From Sphingomonas sp. Leaf357 (GTDB taxonomy: Bacteria > Pseudomonadota > Alphaproteobacteria > Sphingomonadales > Sphingomonadaceae), in contig NZ_LMPM01000002.1 of NCBI RefSeq assembly GCF_001423845.1, forward strand, positions 186,001 through 250,000: a stretch of 64,000 nt of DNA. The letters run 5' to 3'. The stretch's first letter is position 1. Every line of letters begins with the position of its first letter. The notes under the pieces are model-generated. The model did no database searches. It was given only the letters and a program-made list of their open reading frames with translations, and was not told the origin of the DNA. Of this stretch, positions 8,665 to 17,991 are shown one piece after another. Both the position numbers and the translations under genes were made by a program.

Positions 8665-9876
8665 ATGAAGTCGATCGATCGCTACATGGTCCGGCTGATT
8701 CTGGTGCCGCTGCTGTCGACGCTGACGATCTCGGCGATGCTGCTGGTGCTCGATCGCATGTTGCGGCTGTTCGATTTCGTCGCGACCGAGGGCGGACCGA
8801 TCACGGTCGTGTGGAAGATGCTGGCCAATCTGCTGCCGGAATATCTCGGGCTCGGCATTCCGATCGGCCTTCTGCTCGGCGTGCTGCTCGCCTTCCGCAA
8901 GCTCGCCACGTCGTCCGAACTGGACGTGATGCGCGGCGTCGGGATCAGTTACTGGCGGTTGCTGCGCATGCCGTACATGTTCGCGATCGTGCTGGCGGCG
9001 ATCAATCTGGCGATCGTCGGCTATATCCAGCCGACCGCGCGCTACGCCTATGAGAATCTGCGCTACGAACTGCGCACTGGCGCGCTCGGCGCCTCGATCA
9101 AGGTCGGCGAGTTCACGCATTTCGGCGACAAGATGACGATCCGCATCGAACAGAGCCGGGACGAGGGCCGCAAGCTGTCCGGCATCTTCGTCCAGGCGGT
9201 GGGCAAGGACGGCACGTCGTTCGCGGTTACGGCGGCGAGCGGCAAGTTCCTCGCCACCGACAATCCCGACGAGATCGTGTTCCAGCTCACCGACGGGGTC
9301 CTGATCAGCCAGGCGCCGAAGATCCCGACGCCGCGCGTGCTGACCTTCACCACGCACAACCTGCCGATTCCGCTGCCCAAATACGGCAGTTTCCGCCAGC
9401 GCGGCGAAGGCAATATGGAACTCACCCTGCCCGAATTGGTGCGCATCGGCAGCAACCCGCAGACCAGCGAGGATCTGCGCGACACCAGCCGGTCCGCCTT
9501 CCACTTCCGCGTGGTCGAGATCGCGACGATGTTCCTGCTGCCGTTGCTCGCGCTGGCGCTCGGCATCCCGCCCAAGCGCTCGACCTCGGCGCTGGGCGTA
9601 TTCCTGGCGATCGTGATGGTCGTCACCTATCACAAGGTGAACCAATATGCCGAGGCGATCGGCGGGCTGGGCAAGATCGATCCGCTGATCGCCTTGTGGA
9701 CGCCGTTCGCGATCTTCACCGCCTTGGTCGGCTGGATGTTCTACACCATTGCCTATGTCCCCGACGGCCAGCCGATCGGCGCGCTGGAGCGCGTGTTCGG
9801 AAAGCTCGGCAAGTGGATCGTGCGCCGCATGCGCGGCCCCCGGCGCGAAGACGCGACGGGAGTGCAGGCGGCATGA
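8665..9876 (+). CDS. lptF: LPS export ABC transporter permease LptF
   Basis: A 403-residue inner-membrane subunit of the LptB2FG complex that extracts lipopolysaccharide from the inner membrane and passes it to LptC. It has the YjgP/YjgQ layout: two N-terminal helices (IDRYMVRLILVPLLSTLTISAM, then LLPEYLGLGIPIGLLLGVLLAF), the coupling helix segment SELDVMRGVGISYWRLLRMP, a periplasmic jellyroll region in the middle, and C-terminal helices (MFLLPLLALALGIPP). The next gene is the partner lptG and starts inside its stop codon (ATGA), as is usual for this pair. The lptB, lptC and lptA genes are not in the window. I assigned F to the first gene of the pair by order and similarity. Confidence 0.92.
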   Translation: MKSIDRYMVRLILVPLLSTLTISAMLLVLDRMLRLFDFVATEGGPITVVWKMLANLLPEYLGLGIPIGLLLGVLLAFRKLATSSELDVMRGVGISYWRLLRMPYMFAIVLAAINLAIVGYIQPTARYAYENLRYELRTGALGASIKVGEFTHFGDKMTIRIEQSRDEGRKLSGIFVQAVGKDGTSFAVTAASGKFLATDNPDEIVFQLTDGVLISQAPKIPTPRVLTFTTHNLPIPLPKYGSFRQRGEGNMELTLPELVRIGSNPQTSEDLRDTSRSAFHFRVVEIATMFLLPLLALALGIPPKRSTSALGVFLAIVMVVTYHKVNQYAEAIGGLGKIDPLIALWTPFAIFTALVGWMFYTIAYVPDGQPIGALERVFGKLGKWIVRRMRGPRREDATGVQAA

Positions 9877-10961
9877 ACTTCTTCCCCTCCCGCGTCGTCG
9901 CCGTCTACATGGCGCGGCTGTTCGTCGTGCGCACCTTCGCGGTGATGGCCGGCCTGGTGCTGGTGCTGCAGGCGCTCGATCTGCTCGGCCAGTCGGGCAA
10001 CATCCTGGCCTATCCCGGCAACGGCGATGCTCAGGTATGGCATTATATGAGCCTGCGCGCGCCGCAGATCATCGCCTTCGTGCTGCCCTTCTCCGTCCTG
10101 CTCGGTACGATCCTGACGCTGAGCCAGATGAACCAGAACAGCGAGATCATCGCGCTGAAGGCGTCGGGGCTGTCCGCGCATCAGGTGCTGGCGCCGCTGG
10201 TGCTGGCGAGCCTGATCGTCGCGGTGATCTCCTTCACGTTCAACGACCGCATCGTCGCGCGCGCCACGTCGGCGCTCAACCAGTGGCAGAACGTCAATTA
10301 CGGCCCGCTGCCGATCGATCGTGGCGATCGCTCCAACGTTTGGGTGCGCGATGGTGACGATCTGATCCAGGCCGATCAGATCAAGGGCCGCGGCACGGCG
10401 GCGCAGCTCGGCGGGATCACGCTCTACGATCGCGAGAAGGGCAATCTCGTCGGCATCATCGAGGCCGAGCGCGGGCGCTATGCCGCGCCCGGCTGGCAGA
10501 TCTTCCACGCGACGCGCTTCGACGTGGCAAGCGGTAAAAAGATCAAGATCGGCAATCCGGTGGTCGCCAAGAGCGTGCGACCCGATCAGTTCACGCTCGC
10601 CACGGTCGATGCCGATTCGCTGTCTTTCGGCGCGTTGCGCAGCGCGATCGGCGACCTGTCCGATGCCGGCCGGCCGACCAAGGCGCTCGAAGGATCGGCC
10701 TGGCACAAGCTCTCCGCGCCCTTGTCGTCGGTGCTGATGCCGTTGCTCGGCGCGGTGGCGGCCTTCGGTCTGGCGCGATCGGGCAAGCTGTTCCTGCGCG
10801 CGGCGATCGGCATGGGGCTGGGCTTCGCCTATTTCGTCGCCGACAATTTCGCGCTGGCGATGGGCAATCTGGGCGCATATCCGCCGTTCCTGGCTGCCTG
10901 GGCACCCTTCCTGCTGTTCTTCCTGATCGGCGAAGCGGTGCTGGTGCGGACCGAGGAATAG
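9873..10961 (+). CDS. lptG: LPS export ABC transporter permease LptG
   Basis: A 362-residue second permease of the LptB2FG lipopolysaccharide exporter. It starts with the typical LptG segment (SRVVAVYMARLFVVRTFAVM), contains the characteristic LQALDLLGQSG and the helix LPFSVLLGTILTLSQMNQNSEIIALKASG in which the polar end forms the coupling helix, a central periplasmic domain (WVRDGDDLIQADQ onward), and C-terminal helices with LSAPLSSVLMPLLGAVAAFG. The ATG at 9873 overlaps the lptF stop by four bases. The pair ends at a strong bidirectional hairpin. Confidence 0.92.
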   Translation: MNFFPSRVVAVYMARLFVVRTFAVMAGLVLVLQALDLLGQSGNILAYPGNGDAQVWHYMSLRAPQIIAFVLPFSVLLGTILTLSQMNQNSEIIALKASGLSAHQVLAPLVLASLIVAVISFTFNDRIVARATSALNQWQNVNYGPLPIDRGDRSNVWVRDGDDLIQADQIKGRGTAAQLGGITLYDREKGNLVGIIEAERGRYAAPGWQIFHATRFDVASGKKIKIGNPVVAKSVRPDQFTLATVDADSLSFGALRSAIGDLSDAGRPTKALEGSAWHKLSAPLSSVLMPLLGAVAAFGLARSGKLFLRAAIGMGLGFAYFVADNFALAMGNLGAYPPFLAAWAPFLLFFLIGEAVLVRTEE

Positions 10962-11006
10962 CAACCAAGCCGGGCTGGCCCGGACCGCCGGACGGCCACG
11001 AAAAAA

Positions 11007-11030
11007 GCCGCCGATCTCGCGATCGGCGGC
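11007..11030. terminator. bidirectional intrinsic terminator
   Basis: A perfect 10-bp stem (GCCGCCGATC / GATCGGCGGC) with loop TCGC is flanked by a run of six A on the left and a T-rich stretch on the right. It sits between the converging lptG and PEP-CTERM genes and fits a terminator for both. Confidence 0.85.
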
Positions 11031-11055
11031 TTCGTCGTTTTAGGCTATCCGCCGA

Positions 11056-11988
11056 TCAGGCAGCGTAGGACACCCGGGGCGCACCCTTCTTGCTGCGGCG
11101 CATTCCGAGGCCGATGCCACCGAAGCCGACGAGCATCATGGCCCAGGTTGCGGGCTCAGGCACGGCGCCGGCTGCCACTTCGAAGTTCGAATTGACCGCG
11201 CGACCACCGCTGAAGTTGACGTTCACGTTGTCGACCGCGCCATAGAACTGGTTGTTCCATCCCGAACCGATGCCGATTTCCAGACCGTAGACGGTCAGGT
11301 TCGCATTGGCATTGTCCGTCATCCACTGCGCCAGCGTCTTCTGCCCGCCATTCGCCGCTGCGAACGTCGGGCCGAGCGAGGCGTTCGTCGCCCACCAGAT
11401 GCCGGTGTTGAGATTGGCGGTCAGCGTGGTCCAGCTATCGACCGGCGCGGCCGTCTGCTGCTGATAGACATTTTCGAACACCAGCGATCCGGCGAACACC
11501 CCATCCTTCAGCATGTCGAAGCGCAGCACCGGCGAGAAATTGGCGTCGGTCGTGGACGTGCCCGCGCGATAGAAATCGAACGACACGCTCGTCAGGGTCG
11601 AGAGCGCGACGGGTGCGATCGCCCCGGCATTGCCGAACAGATAGACCAGATCGCCCTTGCCGGGATCACCTTGCGTGCTGTTGAAATACGCCGATCCATT
11701 ACCGGAGCGGGCATAATCGGTCGTGATGCCGACGGTGGAGCCAGCACCGACGTTCGCCTGATACCAGCTGTTCAACGCCGTCGTGCCCGACGCACGGTTC
11801 GCGCCGGCATTCGGCCCCGGACCGGTCACGATCGTCCGCGTGCCCGTGGCGGTCGTCGTCGTCGTGGCGGTGCTCGTACCGAACGTACCGTTGACGTTCT
11901 GAAGGCTCGTGTTGTTCACCGTCTCCGCCGTCGCGCTGGACGCGACGACCGCGATAGCGGCGGCAGCCGTCAAATATAGGCTTTTCAT
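11056..11988 (-). CDS. PEPxxWA-CTERM sorting domain-containing exported protein
   Basis: A 310-residue surface or extracellular protein handled by the exosortase system. It has a Sec signal peptide (YLTAAAAIAVVASSATA), a Thr/Gly/Asn-rich beta-sandwich-like body with one notable low-complexity threonine stretch near residues 40-50, and a complete sorting tail: VPEPATWAMMLVGFGGIGLGMRR followed by basic residues. The tail is the PEPxxWA variant typical of sphingomonads. The body is of no family I can name; similar architecture is common for carbohydrate-associated matrix proteins. An AGGGGAAG site precedes the ATG. No exosortase gene is visible in the window. Confidence 0.85.
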   Translation of the reverse strand: MKSLYLTAAAAIAVVASSATAETVNNTSLQNVNGTFGTSTATTTTTATGTRTIVTGPGPNAGANRASGTTALNSWYQANVGAGSTVGITTDYARSGNGSAYFNSTQGDPGKGDLVYLFGNAGAIAPVALSTLTSVSFDFYRAGTSTTDANFSPVLRFDMLKDGVFAGSLVFENVYQQQTAAPVDSWTTLTANLNTGIWWATNASLGPTFAAANGGQKTLAQWMTDNANANLTVYGLEIGIGSGWNNQFYGAVDNVNVNFSGGRAVNSNFEVAAGAVPEPATWAMMLVGFGGIGLGMRRSKKGAPRVSYAA

Positions 11989-12443
11989 TATAGCTTCCCC
12001 TCTTCTCGGCCAGTTCTTGTACTGTTTGCGTGGCCGCAGAAATTGCGCCCGATGCCGAAGGAATCGTTCTTAACCGGTTGTTCATAAATCGCAAGATGGT
12101 GATATGGATACTGTTTCAAACTGTGACATCTTGCGGAATTTCGTGCCTGACAGATCGTTATGATACCGAAATTAGTTGTCCATACATTTCGAATTACGGT
12201 GTTAACCTGATTTAGATCACCAATTTCCGCTCGGTTCTTGTTTGGTTTTTGTAACCGACACACCAGACAGCAGTTTTTTTGTTCATGTGATCAGTGACGC
12301 GTCTTGCGCCGCCAGCGTGATCACCATGCGCAGACATCGCGGCGAAATCTTCGGATTATGCGGTAACGGCGCTTCGGACCGCGCGATCTGAGACGCTGGT
12401 ACCGATGCTCCGGCTATGCAGCCAGGCTCTGCCGACGGCGACG
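11989..12443. other. 455-bp AT-richer gene-free stretch upstream of the PEP-CTERM gene
   Basis: No credible gene was found; the reading frames here lack ribosome sites and family features. The base composition is clearly lower in GC than the flanks. It should hold the promoter of the leftward PEP-CTERM gene. It contains an inverted repeat with 9-bp arms, CGCAAGATG at 12090-12098 and CATCTTGCG at 12127-12135, which could be an operator. The right part also holds the end of the transcript from the leftward membrane-protein gene. Confidence 0.5.
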
Positions 12444-14168
12444 TCAGCCGGCAATCCGGGTCCAGGGATCGGCCTGCCGCATGTCGAGGCGGCAGAGGTC
12501 GCGAAAATCGTGGCGGCGCGCATAGGCCAGCACACGGGCATCGTAGTCCGCGGCGAGCGGGTCGGCGAATTTCCAGTCCGGCGGGTTGAAGGTGGAAAAG
12601 CCGTTGATCGTCGGCACCCGCCACATCTCGGCGAGGAACATCGCGTCGACATTGTGCGGATAGACGCCGTTCGCTTCCGGATTGATGTAGACCGGCTCGT
12701 CCCGCCGCGCCGCCACGACGTAGAAGCTCGTGCAGCTTGCCGGCGGAGCGGGAATCGGTTCCAAGGCCGTACGCTGTGCCGAGCGGCTGAGCTGTGCCGG
12801 CGATTCCGCGCTGAGGTTTTCGGCGACGAGCAACGCCAGGAATCCGGCGGCCAGCCAGGGCTTCGATCGTGCCACCAGTCTCGCCCGCTCCTGCCACGCC
12901 GCGACCACCAGCAGCAGGAACGGGAGCACCAGCCAGAGCTGATAGCGCGAGACGACCCGCATGCCCTTCGCCCCCGGGACCAGTTCGAACACCAGACCCC
13001 AGGGCGATGCCACGTCGAATTGCAATGTCAGGAACCACGCTACGATCGTCGCCAGCGCAAAGGCGCGCAGTTCGATCGAGACCGGGCGATCCAGCCCGAC
13101 CCGCCGCCGCACGATGATCCGCCACGCCGCCGTGACGATTAGGGTGACCAGGACTACCGGCAGCCCCGATTGATGCTCCCCGCCGAGCAGGCGTGCCGGC
13201 AGCGTCGGGATCGCCGGATTGATCACATGGACCAGCGCGCCCAGCGCCCGGAAGATCCAGCCCCAGACGTAATTGCCCGGCCCGACATTGATCATGTCGA
13301 CCACCGGCGTGACGAGATAGCCGAGCATCTGATGGTAGGACTGCCCGCCGGTCTCGCGCGCCTTGGGCAGGTAGACGATGAGGAAGGGTATGATCAGGAC
13401 GATGAAGGCGATCGCCCCGCAGAGGAAAGTCCCCGCATGGCGGCGCGCGAGGCCGAGCAACGTCGCAGGCCGCCAATGGCCGCTCAGGACACACCAACAG
13501 ACGGCGAACAGGCCGGCCGAAAAGATCGTGAACCAGGCCATGTAATAGGATGTCAGCAGCCAGGCCGCCGTCAACGCAGCGAGTGCCACGGCCAGCCATC
13601 GCGCCTGGAAATAGCGCCCTTCTCGCTCGACCCGAACCACGCCGATCGCCAAGATCATCGCCACCGGCAGCAACGCGACGCTCTGCAATTGGGCATGCAC
13701 CGCCTGAAGCAAGATGTTGCTGGCGATGGTCCACAGCAGCGCCACGATCAACGCGCCCGAGCGACCCCAGCCGAGCGTCCGGGCGACTAGCAGATAGGCG
13801 GCGGCGAAGCCGATCGTCTTAAAGGTCAGGATGTTCAGCGTGTCGGCGTGAAAGGGATCGGCGAACAGCCGCCAGAAGGAATAGACCAAGCCGTAGAGGA
13901 AATAACCGTCATTGTAGCCGAGCGTCCCGGTATAGGGATGGAAATAGCCGGTCGTATTCCAGGCGGCGGCACCGCTCAGAACGTTGCGCCAATGTTCGAG
14001 GATGCTGATCTCGATCATCCCGTCCGCGCGGTCGCCGAAGCCGAGATCGAATCCGCTGAGGATAGGCGCGCGGAAGAACAGCGCCATCGCCACGACGTAG
14101 ACGAGCGCGAATGCTGCAAGGTTGGTGATCGGCCGGCGCTTGGGCGCGTGCTCGGGGCCGGCGCTCAC
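12444..14168 (-). CDS. polytopic inner-membrane protein, GT-C glycosyltransferase-like
   Basis: A 574-residue protein with roughly ten or more hydrophobic segments in the first 430 residues, and a soluble C-terminal part of about 130 residues. The first loop has acidic residues (GFGDRADGM) and an aromatic stretch (YFHPYTGTLGYNDGYFLYG), the layout seen in GT-C type lipid-linked-sugar glycosyltransferases and the YfhO/GtrII group. The C-terminal region has PVYINPEANGVYPHN and WRVPTINGFSTFNPPDW. The start is a GTG at 14168, inferred from the open frame. No other polysaccharide genes are adjacent. I cannot name donor, acceptor or family with certainty. Confidence 0.65.
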   Translation of the reverse strand: MSAGPEHAPKRRPITNLAAFALVYVVAMALFFRAPILSGFDLGFGDRADGMIEISILEHWRNVLSGAAAWNTTGYFHPYTGTLGYNDGYFLYGLVYSFWRLFADPFHADTLNILTFKTIGFAAAYLLVARTLGWGRSGALIVALLWTIASNILLQAVHAQLQSVALLPVAMILAIGVVRVEREGRYFQARWLAVALAALTAAWLLTSYYMAWFTIFSAGLFAVCWCVLSGHWRPATLLGLARRHAGTFLCGAIAFIVLIIPFLIVYLPKARETGGQSYHQMLGYLVTPVVDMINVGPGNYVWGWIFRALGALVHVINPAIPTLPARLLGGEHQSGLPVVLVTLIVTAAWRIIVRRRVGLDRPVSIELRAFALATIVAWFLTLQFDVASPWGLVFELVPGAKGMRVVSRYQLWLVLPFLLLVVAAWQERARLVARSKPWLAAGFLALLVAENLSAESPAQLSRSAQRTALEPIPAPPASCTSFYVVAARRDEPVYINPEANGVYPHNVDAMFLAEMWRVPTINGFSTFNPPDWKFADPLAADYDARVLAYARRHDFRDLCRLDMRQADPWTRIAG

Positions 14169-14308
14169 GTCCGACGCTCGTCAGCTGCGGCCACGCTGGT
14201 TACAAAATCGGCGTGCCACGGTTGCATGGCACCCGCCTATCTTCCTCGTGGCGCCCTGTCGATGGGACGAGACATCAACAAGACGCGTCGGCTCGCACTA
14301 TGAATCGA

Positions 14309-15409
14309 TCAGCGCGCCGCCATCGTGCTGCGCGCGATCTTCGCCACCAGACCCGGCAGGCCAGGATAGCTGGCCTTGTGGTAGGGCGACTCCACTTCCA
14401 GCGCGGCGGAAATGCGGCGATGCGCCTCGCCCAGCGCGTGATAGGGGAGGCCCGGCAGCAGGTGATGCAGCGCATGATAGCGCAGGCCCACCGGTGCCCA
14501 CAGCATCGGCAGCAACGCCGGCGGCGGCACGTTGACGGTGTCGAGATATTGCGCGGTGACGGTCATCGCCTCGCCCTCATTCTCCCACAGATGTGCGACC
14601 AGCGTGCGCACCTGATTGATCACCATCACCGCCGAAGCGATGCCCAGACCGATCAGGAACACGCGAAGCGGCACGATGCCGGTGGCGACCATCGTGATCA
14701 CCGCGATCGCCCATGCACTGGCGGCCGCTTCCTGCCACAACCACTGCGTCCGTGCGGCTCCTTCGGGTGCGCGGCGACGGAAGCCGGGGTTGATCGACAG
14801 CGACGAATAGCGCTCGATCACCAGCCGGCGCACCGCCGGGATCACCGACAGCGGCGTCAGCACGGCAAAGCGGAACAGTAACGCGATCGGGCCGAGCGCC
14901 GAGACGACGATGAACAACGGCAGCGTCCACGGCTTCATCAGCGCGAGCGGCAGATATTCGGGATCCTCCGCCGTGCCGTAGCGCGTGCGGGCGTGGTGCA
15001 GATTGTGCACGCCCTCATACATGAAGCTCGGCACCAGCAGCGGAATGCCGGCGATCAGGTTCCACGCAATATGAAAGCCCGGCACGGCCGACGACTTGAA
15101 ATGCGTCAGTTCATGAATGAACGAGCCCGCGCGGTAGAGCGCCAGCACCGAGATCACCCCCGCCAGCACGGCCCAGCCGCCCGGCGCCAGCACGGCCGCG
15201 GCAAACGCCGCATAACCGACCACCGCCGAGACGATCAGGTCCGTCCAATAGATCGCCGGACGATGCGCCAGGATGTCGCGCGTCAGATCGGCGGCGGCGC
15301 GGAGCATCGCGCGATCGTCGGCGATCCGCTCGCGGGCGGCGCGCGGTGCCACGGCGGGCGCGGCGGCGCGGCGATCGAAGGTGAGAGCGGTTTCCATAAG
15401 GCGTTCCAT
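14309..15409 (-). CDS. fatty acid desaturase family protein
   Basis: A 366-residue membrane-bound di-iron desaturase. The three histidine boxes that bind iron are intact: HELTH, HNLHH and HALHH, each preceded by hydrophobic helices. Additional family signs are the segment EDPEYLPLALMKPW after the second box and the NEGEAMTVTAQYLDT region before the third. Such enzymes introduce double bonds (or hydroxyl groups) into acyl chains or carotenoid-type lipids at the inner membrane; the substrate here is unknown. Two in-frame starts, 15409 and 15397, are possible; I used the first. It is transcribed divergently from the acetyltransferase-like gene with only 63 bases between them, so the promoters overlap. 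Confidence 0.88.
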   Translation of the reverse strand: MERLMETALTFDRRAAAPAVAPRAARERIADDRAMLRAAADLTRDILAHRPAIYWTDLIVSAVVGYAAFAAAVLAPGGWAVLAGVISVLALYRAGSFIHELTHFKSSAVPGFHIAWNLIAGIPLLVPSFMYEGVHNLHHARTRYGTAEDPEYLPLALMKPWTLPLFIVVSALGPIALLFRFAVLTPLSVIPAVRRLVIERYSSLSINPGFRRRAPEGAARTQWLWQEAAASAWAIAVITMVATGIVPLRVFLIGLGIASAVMVINQVRTLVAHLWENEGEAMTVTAQYLDTVNVPPPALLPMLWAPVGLRYHALHHLLPGLPYHALGEAHRRISAALEVESPYHKASYPGLPGLVAKIARSTMAAR

Positions 15410-15472
15410 TATCCCCAGATAGTGGCGGCAGCGTGGCGGTGAAAGGTCTACGGTGTTGCAGGGGTTGCAGCC

Positions 15473-16690
15473 TTGACAGCAGACCGTGCACGCAGGACTG
15501 AAACGACCTCCTTCCCGCAAAAGGCGCGTATCTTGGCCGACCAATCCCTCACCATCCGCCCGATCCACAGCAAGGCCGATCGCAAGGCGTTCATCGACCT
15601 CGCTTTCCGTCTCAACGCGGATGACCCCAATTGGGTGCCGCCGCTCAAGGGCGAAGCGCTGGGGCTGATCACGCCGGAGAAGAACGGCTGGTTCAGCCAT
15701 GCCGAGGCGCAACTCTATCTGGCGGAGCGCGGCGGCAAGATCGTCGGGCGGATTTCCGCGCATATCGACACGCTGGCGCTGACGTTGCCGGCGGAACAAG
15801 GCTTCGGCCCCGGCGTGGGGTGCTGGGGGCTGCTGGAGGCGGAGGGTCGCGATCTGGCGCACGCGCTGATCGCGACCGCCGAGCAATGGCTGCGCGACAA
15901 GCACATGGTGCGCGCGCTCGGGCCGATCAGCATGTCGATCTGGGAAGAGCCGGGCCTGCTGATCGAGGGCTTCGATCATCCGCCGACGATCATGATGGGC
16001 CATCACAAGCCGCATTATCAGGAATGGATCGAATCCGCCGGCTATCGCGGCGTCAAGACGCTTTACACGTATGACCTCGATATCACGAAGGAGTTTCCAC
16101 CGCTGGTCGGCCGGATCATCGCCGCGGGCGAAAAGAACGCGCGCATCCGCATCCGCAAGGTCGACAAGTCGCAGTTCGACAAGGAAGCCGCGATCATCCT
16201 CGCGATCCTCAACGACGCCTGGTCGGACAATTGGGGCTATGTGCCCTTGACCGAGCCCGAGATCGTCGACGTCGGCGTGAAGTTGAAGCCGATCGTGTTC
16301 GAGGATCTGATCCGCATCGCCGAGGTGGATGGCGAACCGGTCGCGTTCATGATCGTCCTGCCCGACCTCAACGAAGCGATCGCGCCGCTCAACGGCAGCC
16401 TGTTCCCGTTCGGCTGGGCGAAATTGCTGTGGTGGTTGCGCAAGCCCAAGGTCCGCACCGTTCGCGTGCCGCTGATGGGCGTGGTCAAACGCCTGCAATC
16501 GTCGCGCATGGCGAGCCAGTTGGCGCTGATGATGATCGAATATATTCGTCGGTCCGCCGTGGCCGAATATGGCGCGTCGCGGGGCGAGATCGGCTGGATC
16601 CTCGAGGACAATCAGGGCATGCGATCGATCGCCGACCTGATCGAATGCAAGATCAACAAGAAATACGAAGTCTACGAACGCACGTTGTGA
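15473..16690 (+). CDS. GNAT-like N-acetyltransferase domain protein
   Basis: A protein of up to 405 residues with two halves. The N-terminal half begins LTIRPIHSKADRKAFIDLAF and contains the acetyltransferase-like strand-loop LYLAERGGKIVGRISAHID, then GFGPGVGCWGLLEAE. The C-terminal half has LIRIAEVDGEPVAFMIVLPDLN and the closing segment RGEIGWILEDNQGMRSIADLI, which looks like the acetyl-CoA region of a second GNAT fold. This architecture is frequent in alphaproteobacteria and is often annotated simply as N-acetyltransferase; the substrate is unknown. No ATG lies near the start: TTG at 15473 or TTG at 15533 are the candidates, so the N-terminus is uncertain. Confidence 0.75.
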   Translation: MTADRARRTETTSFPQKARILADQSLTIRPIHSKADRKAFIDLAFRLNADDPNWVPPLKGEALGLITPEKNGWFSHAEAQLYLAERGGKIVGRISAHIDTLALTLPAEQGFGPGVGCWGLLEAEGRDLAHALIATAEQWLRDKHMVRALGPISMSIWEEPGLLIEGFDHPPTIMMGHHKPHYQEWIESAGYRGVKTLYTYDLDITKEFPPLVGRIIAAGEKNARIRIRKVDKSQFDKEAAIILAILNDAWSDNWGYVPLTEPEIVDVGVKLKPIVFEDLIRIAEVDGEPVAFMIVLPDLNEAIAPLNGSLFPFGWAKLLWWLRKPKVRTVRVPLMGVVKRLQSSRMASQLALMMIEYIRRSAVAEYGASRGEIGWILEDNQGMRSIADLIECKINKKYEVYERTL

Positions 16691-16697
16691 GCGGCGC

Positions 16698-16727
16698 GGC
16701 CCGCGACGTTTTTTAGCGTCGCGGGCC
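16698..16727 (+). terminator. probable hairpin terminator
   Basis: A perfect 10-bp stem (GGCCCGCGAC / GTCGCGGGCC) starts eight bases after the acetyltransferase-like gene. The loop holds six T residues and the downstream side is not T-rich, so it is not a textbook intrinsic terminator, but position and stability suggest transcript end for both converging genes. Confidence 0.6.
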
Positions 16728-16735
16728 TGTTGCCT

Positions 16736-16999
16736 TCACTTGGCGAGCGGATCGAAACCACGCGACAGCCAATCTTCCCGCGTGTGGCAGGTGCGGATCG
16801 GGAGCATGGACCCGGTAATCCTTTGCACAACACAATAGTTGGTAGGCTTTACCGCTGTCTTTGCTGAGATTGACGGCGCAACAGCAGAGGTCGAAGCTTC
16901 TACCGGAACTTCGGTCGCAGGTTTTGCGATATCGGCGAATGCCGGAGTAGCAGCGGCGATCAGCGCGCCCGAAAGCGCGGCGATTACGGTCTTGATCAT
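16736..16999 (-). CDS. small exported protein of unknown function
   Basis: An 87-residue protein with a signal peptide (IKTVIAALSGALIAAATPAFA). The mature part is a short alanine/valine-rich linker followed by a compact C-terminal block, YCVVQRITGSMLPIRTCHTREDW, with two cysteines that could form a disulphide, and the ending GFDPLAK. Small proteins with this end (Cys, TGS, Arg, Cys, W, DPL) recur in sphingomonads; their role is not known. The ATG at 16999 is chosen because GGAGG lies at the right distance upstream; a longer frame reaches 17026 without a ribosome site. Confidence 0.75.
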   Translation of the reverse strand: MIKTVIAALSGALIAAATPAFADIAKPATEVPVEASTSAVAPSISAKTAVKPTNYCVVQRITGSMLPIRTCHTREDWLSRGFDPLAK

Positions 17000-17188
17000 G
17001 AAATCCTCCATCGACCGATCCGGCATCGTGCCGGTCGTAACTGTGTTAGTGCATTATGCATGCCAAACACCTGGTCGACGCAAGTTCAATAGCTTATCGG
17101 AATATCGGCATGGATCATGCGGCAATAGAAACGAGACTTCGGGAAATTTCGCCAATCATCGGTGCTCTATGCGCCGCGATCGAACGGT

Positions 17189-17980
17189 TCAGAAACGTCG
17201 CGACACCCCGAGATACACCTCCATATCCGGCGCGTCGCGATTGAGCCCGGCGTTCGCGCCAGCGTCGATCTGCAGGTTTTCGCCCAGCACGCAGGCGAGC
17301 GACACGCCGGCGAGCATTTGCGTCGTCGCGCCCGAGGGATCGTCATCCCGCAGCGCCTGCAACTCCGCCGTCGCGGTCAGCGCCTTGCTGAGGGCGAGAC
17401 CCAATCCGACCGTTTCGCTGAACGCGACGTGACGGCCGCGGCCGTCTTCATCCACCGCCGCATCGATTTCGGACGTCGTCTCGAAATTGAGCGCGTCGCT
17501 CAGATCATAGGTCACCGGCACGACCAGCCCCGCCCCCCAATCGCCGGCACCGACGGGCGAGCGCCCGACCGGCACGGTGACAAACGGATGTACCGCGACG
17601 GACAGGCCCTTGCCGTCCGGATTCTTCAGGTTGGCCTTGAAACCGAGCATCGCATCGCCGACGCGATCGGCGCTGTCGATATCCCCGGCGAGTTTGTCAC
17701 GCGTTCGGACATGGCCGAACGGCGTGAAGCCGATCTGCGCCTCGATCGTATCCGTCAGTCCGATGCGCATCAGGGTATCTCCGAGCAGGACCGTGTCGCT
17801 GCGCTGATCGGCATCCTCGTCCCGCGTCCAATCGCCCAGCGCGGTTTCCACCGACACGCGGCCGGGCGAGATCGTGCAGGCCGGCGTGCCGAGCCCGGGC
17901 CGTTCGGGGCAATACTCGCGATCCTGCGCGGCGGCAGGCGCGGCGACGATCGTCAACAGTCCGGCCAGCATCCAGCGCAT
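17189..17980 (-). CDS. outer-membrane beta-barrel transporter-like protein
   Basis: A 263-residue exported protein: signal peptide MLAGLLTIVAAPAAAQ, then alternating strands with conserved segments typical of the phenol-degradation MetA-like/transporter barrel group (SVETALGDWTRDE, IEAQIGFTPFGHVRTRD, RVGDAMLGFKANL, SVAVHPFVTVPVGRSPVGAGDWGAG-like turns) and a final strand ending in a phenylalanine (VYLGVSRRF), the usual signal for outer membrane insertion. No substrate can be inferred. It follows xth by 11 bases on the same strand, so both may be co-transcribed although their functions are unrelated. Confidence 0.7.
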   Translation of the reverse strand: MRWMLAGLLTIVAAPAAAQDREYCPERPGLGTPACTISPGRVSVETALGDWTRDEDADQRSDTVLLGDTLMRIGLTDTIEAQIGFTPFGHVRTRDKLAGDIDSADRVGDAMLGFKANLKNPDGKGLSVAVHPFVTVPVGRSPVGAGDWGAGLVVPVTYDLSDALNFETTSEIDAAVDEDGRGRHVAFSETVGLGLALSKALTATAELQALRDDDPSGATTQMLAGVSLACVLGENLQIDAGANAGLNRDAPDMEVYLGVSRRF

Positions 17981-17991
17981 ATGATTCCCTT

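Noticed and set aside
12130..12147. Sigma-54-like GGCACG-GC promoter for the PEP-CTERM gene
   Set aside because: The GG-to-GC spacing is 11 bases rather than 10, so the match is not acceptable.
11988..12263. 91-codon leftward frame upstream of the PEP-CTERM gene
   Set aside because: No ribosome site, no signal or family, and it spans the probable promoter region.
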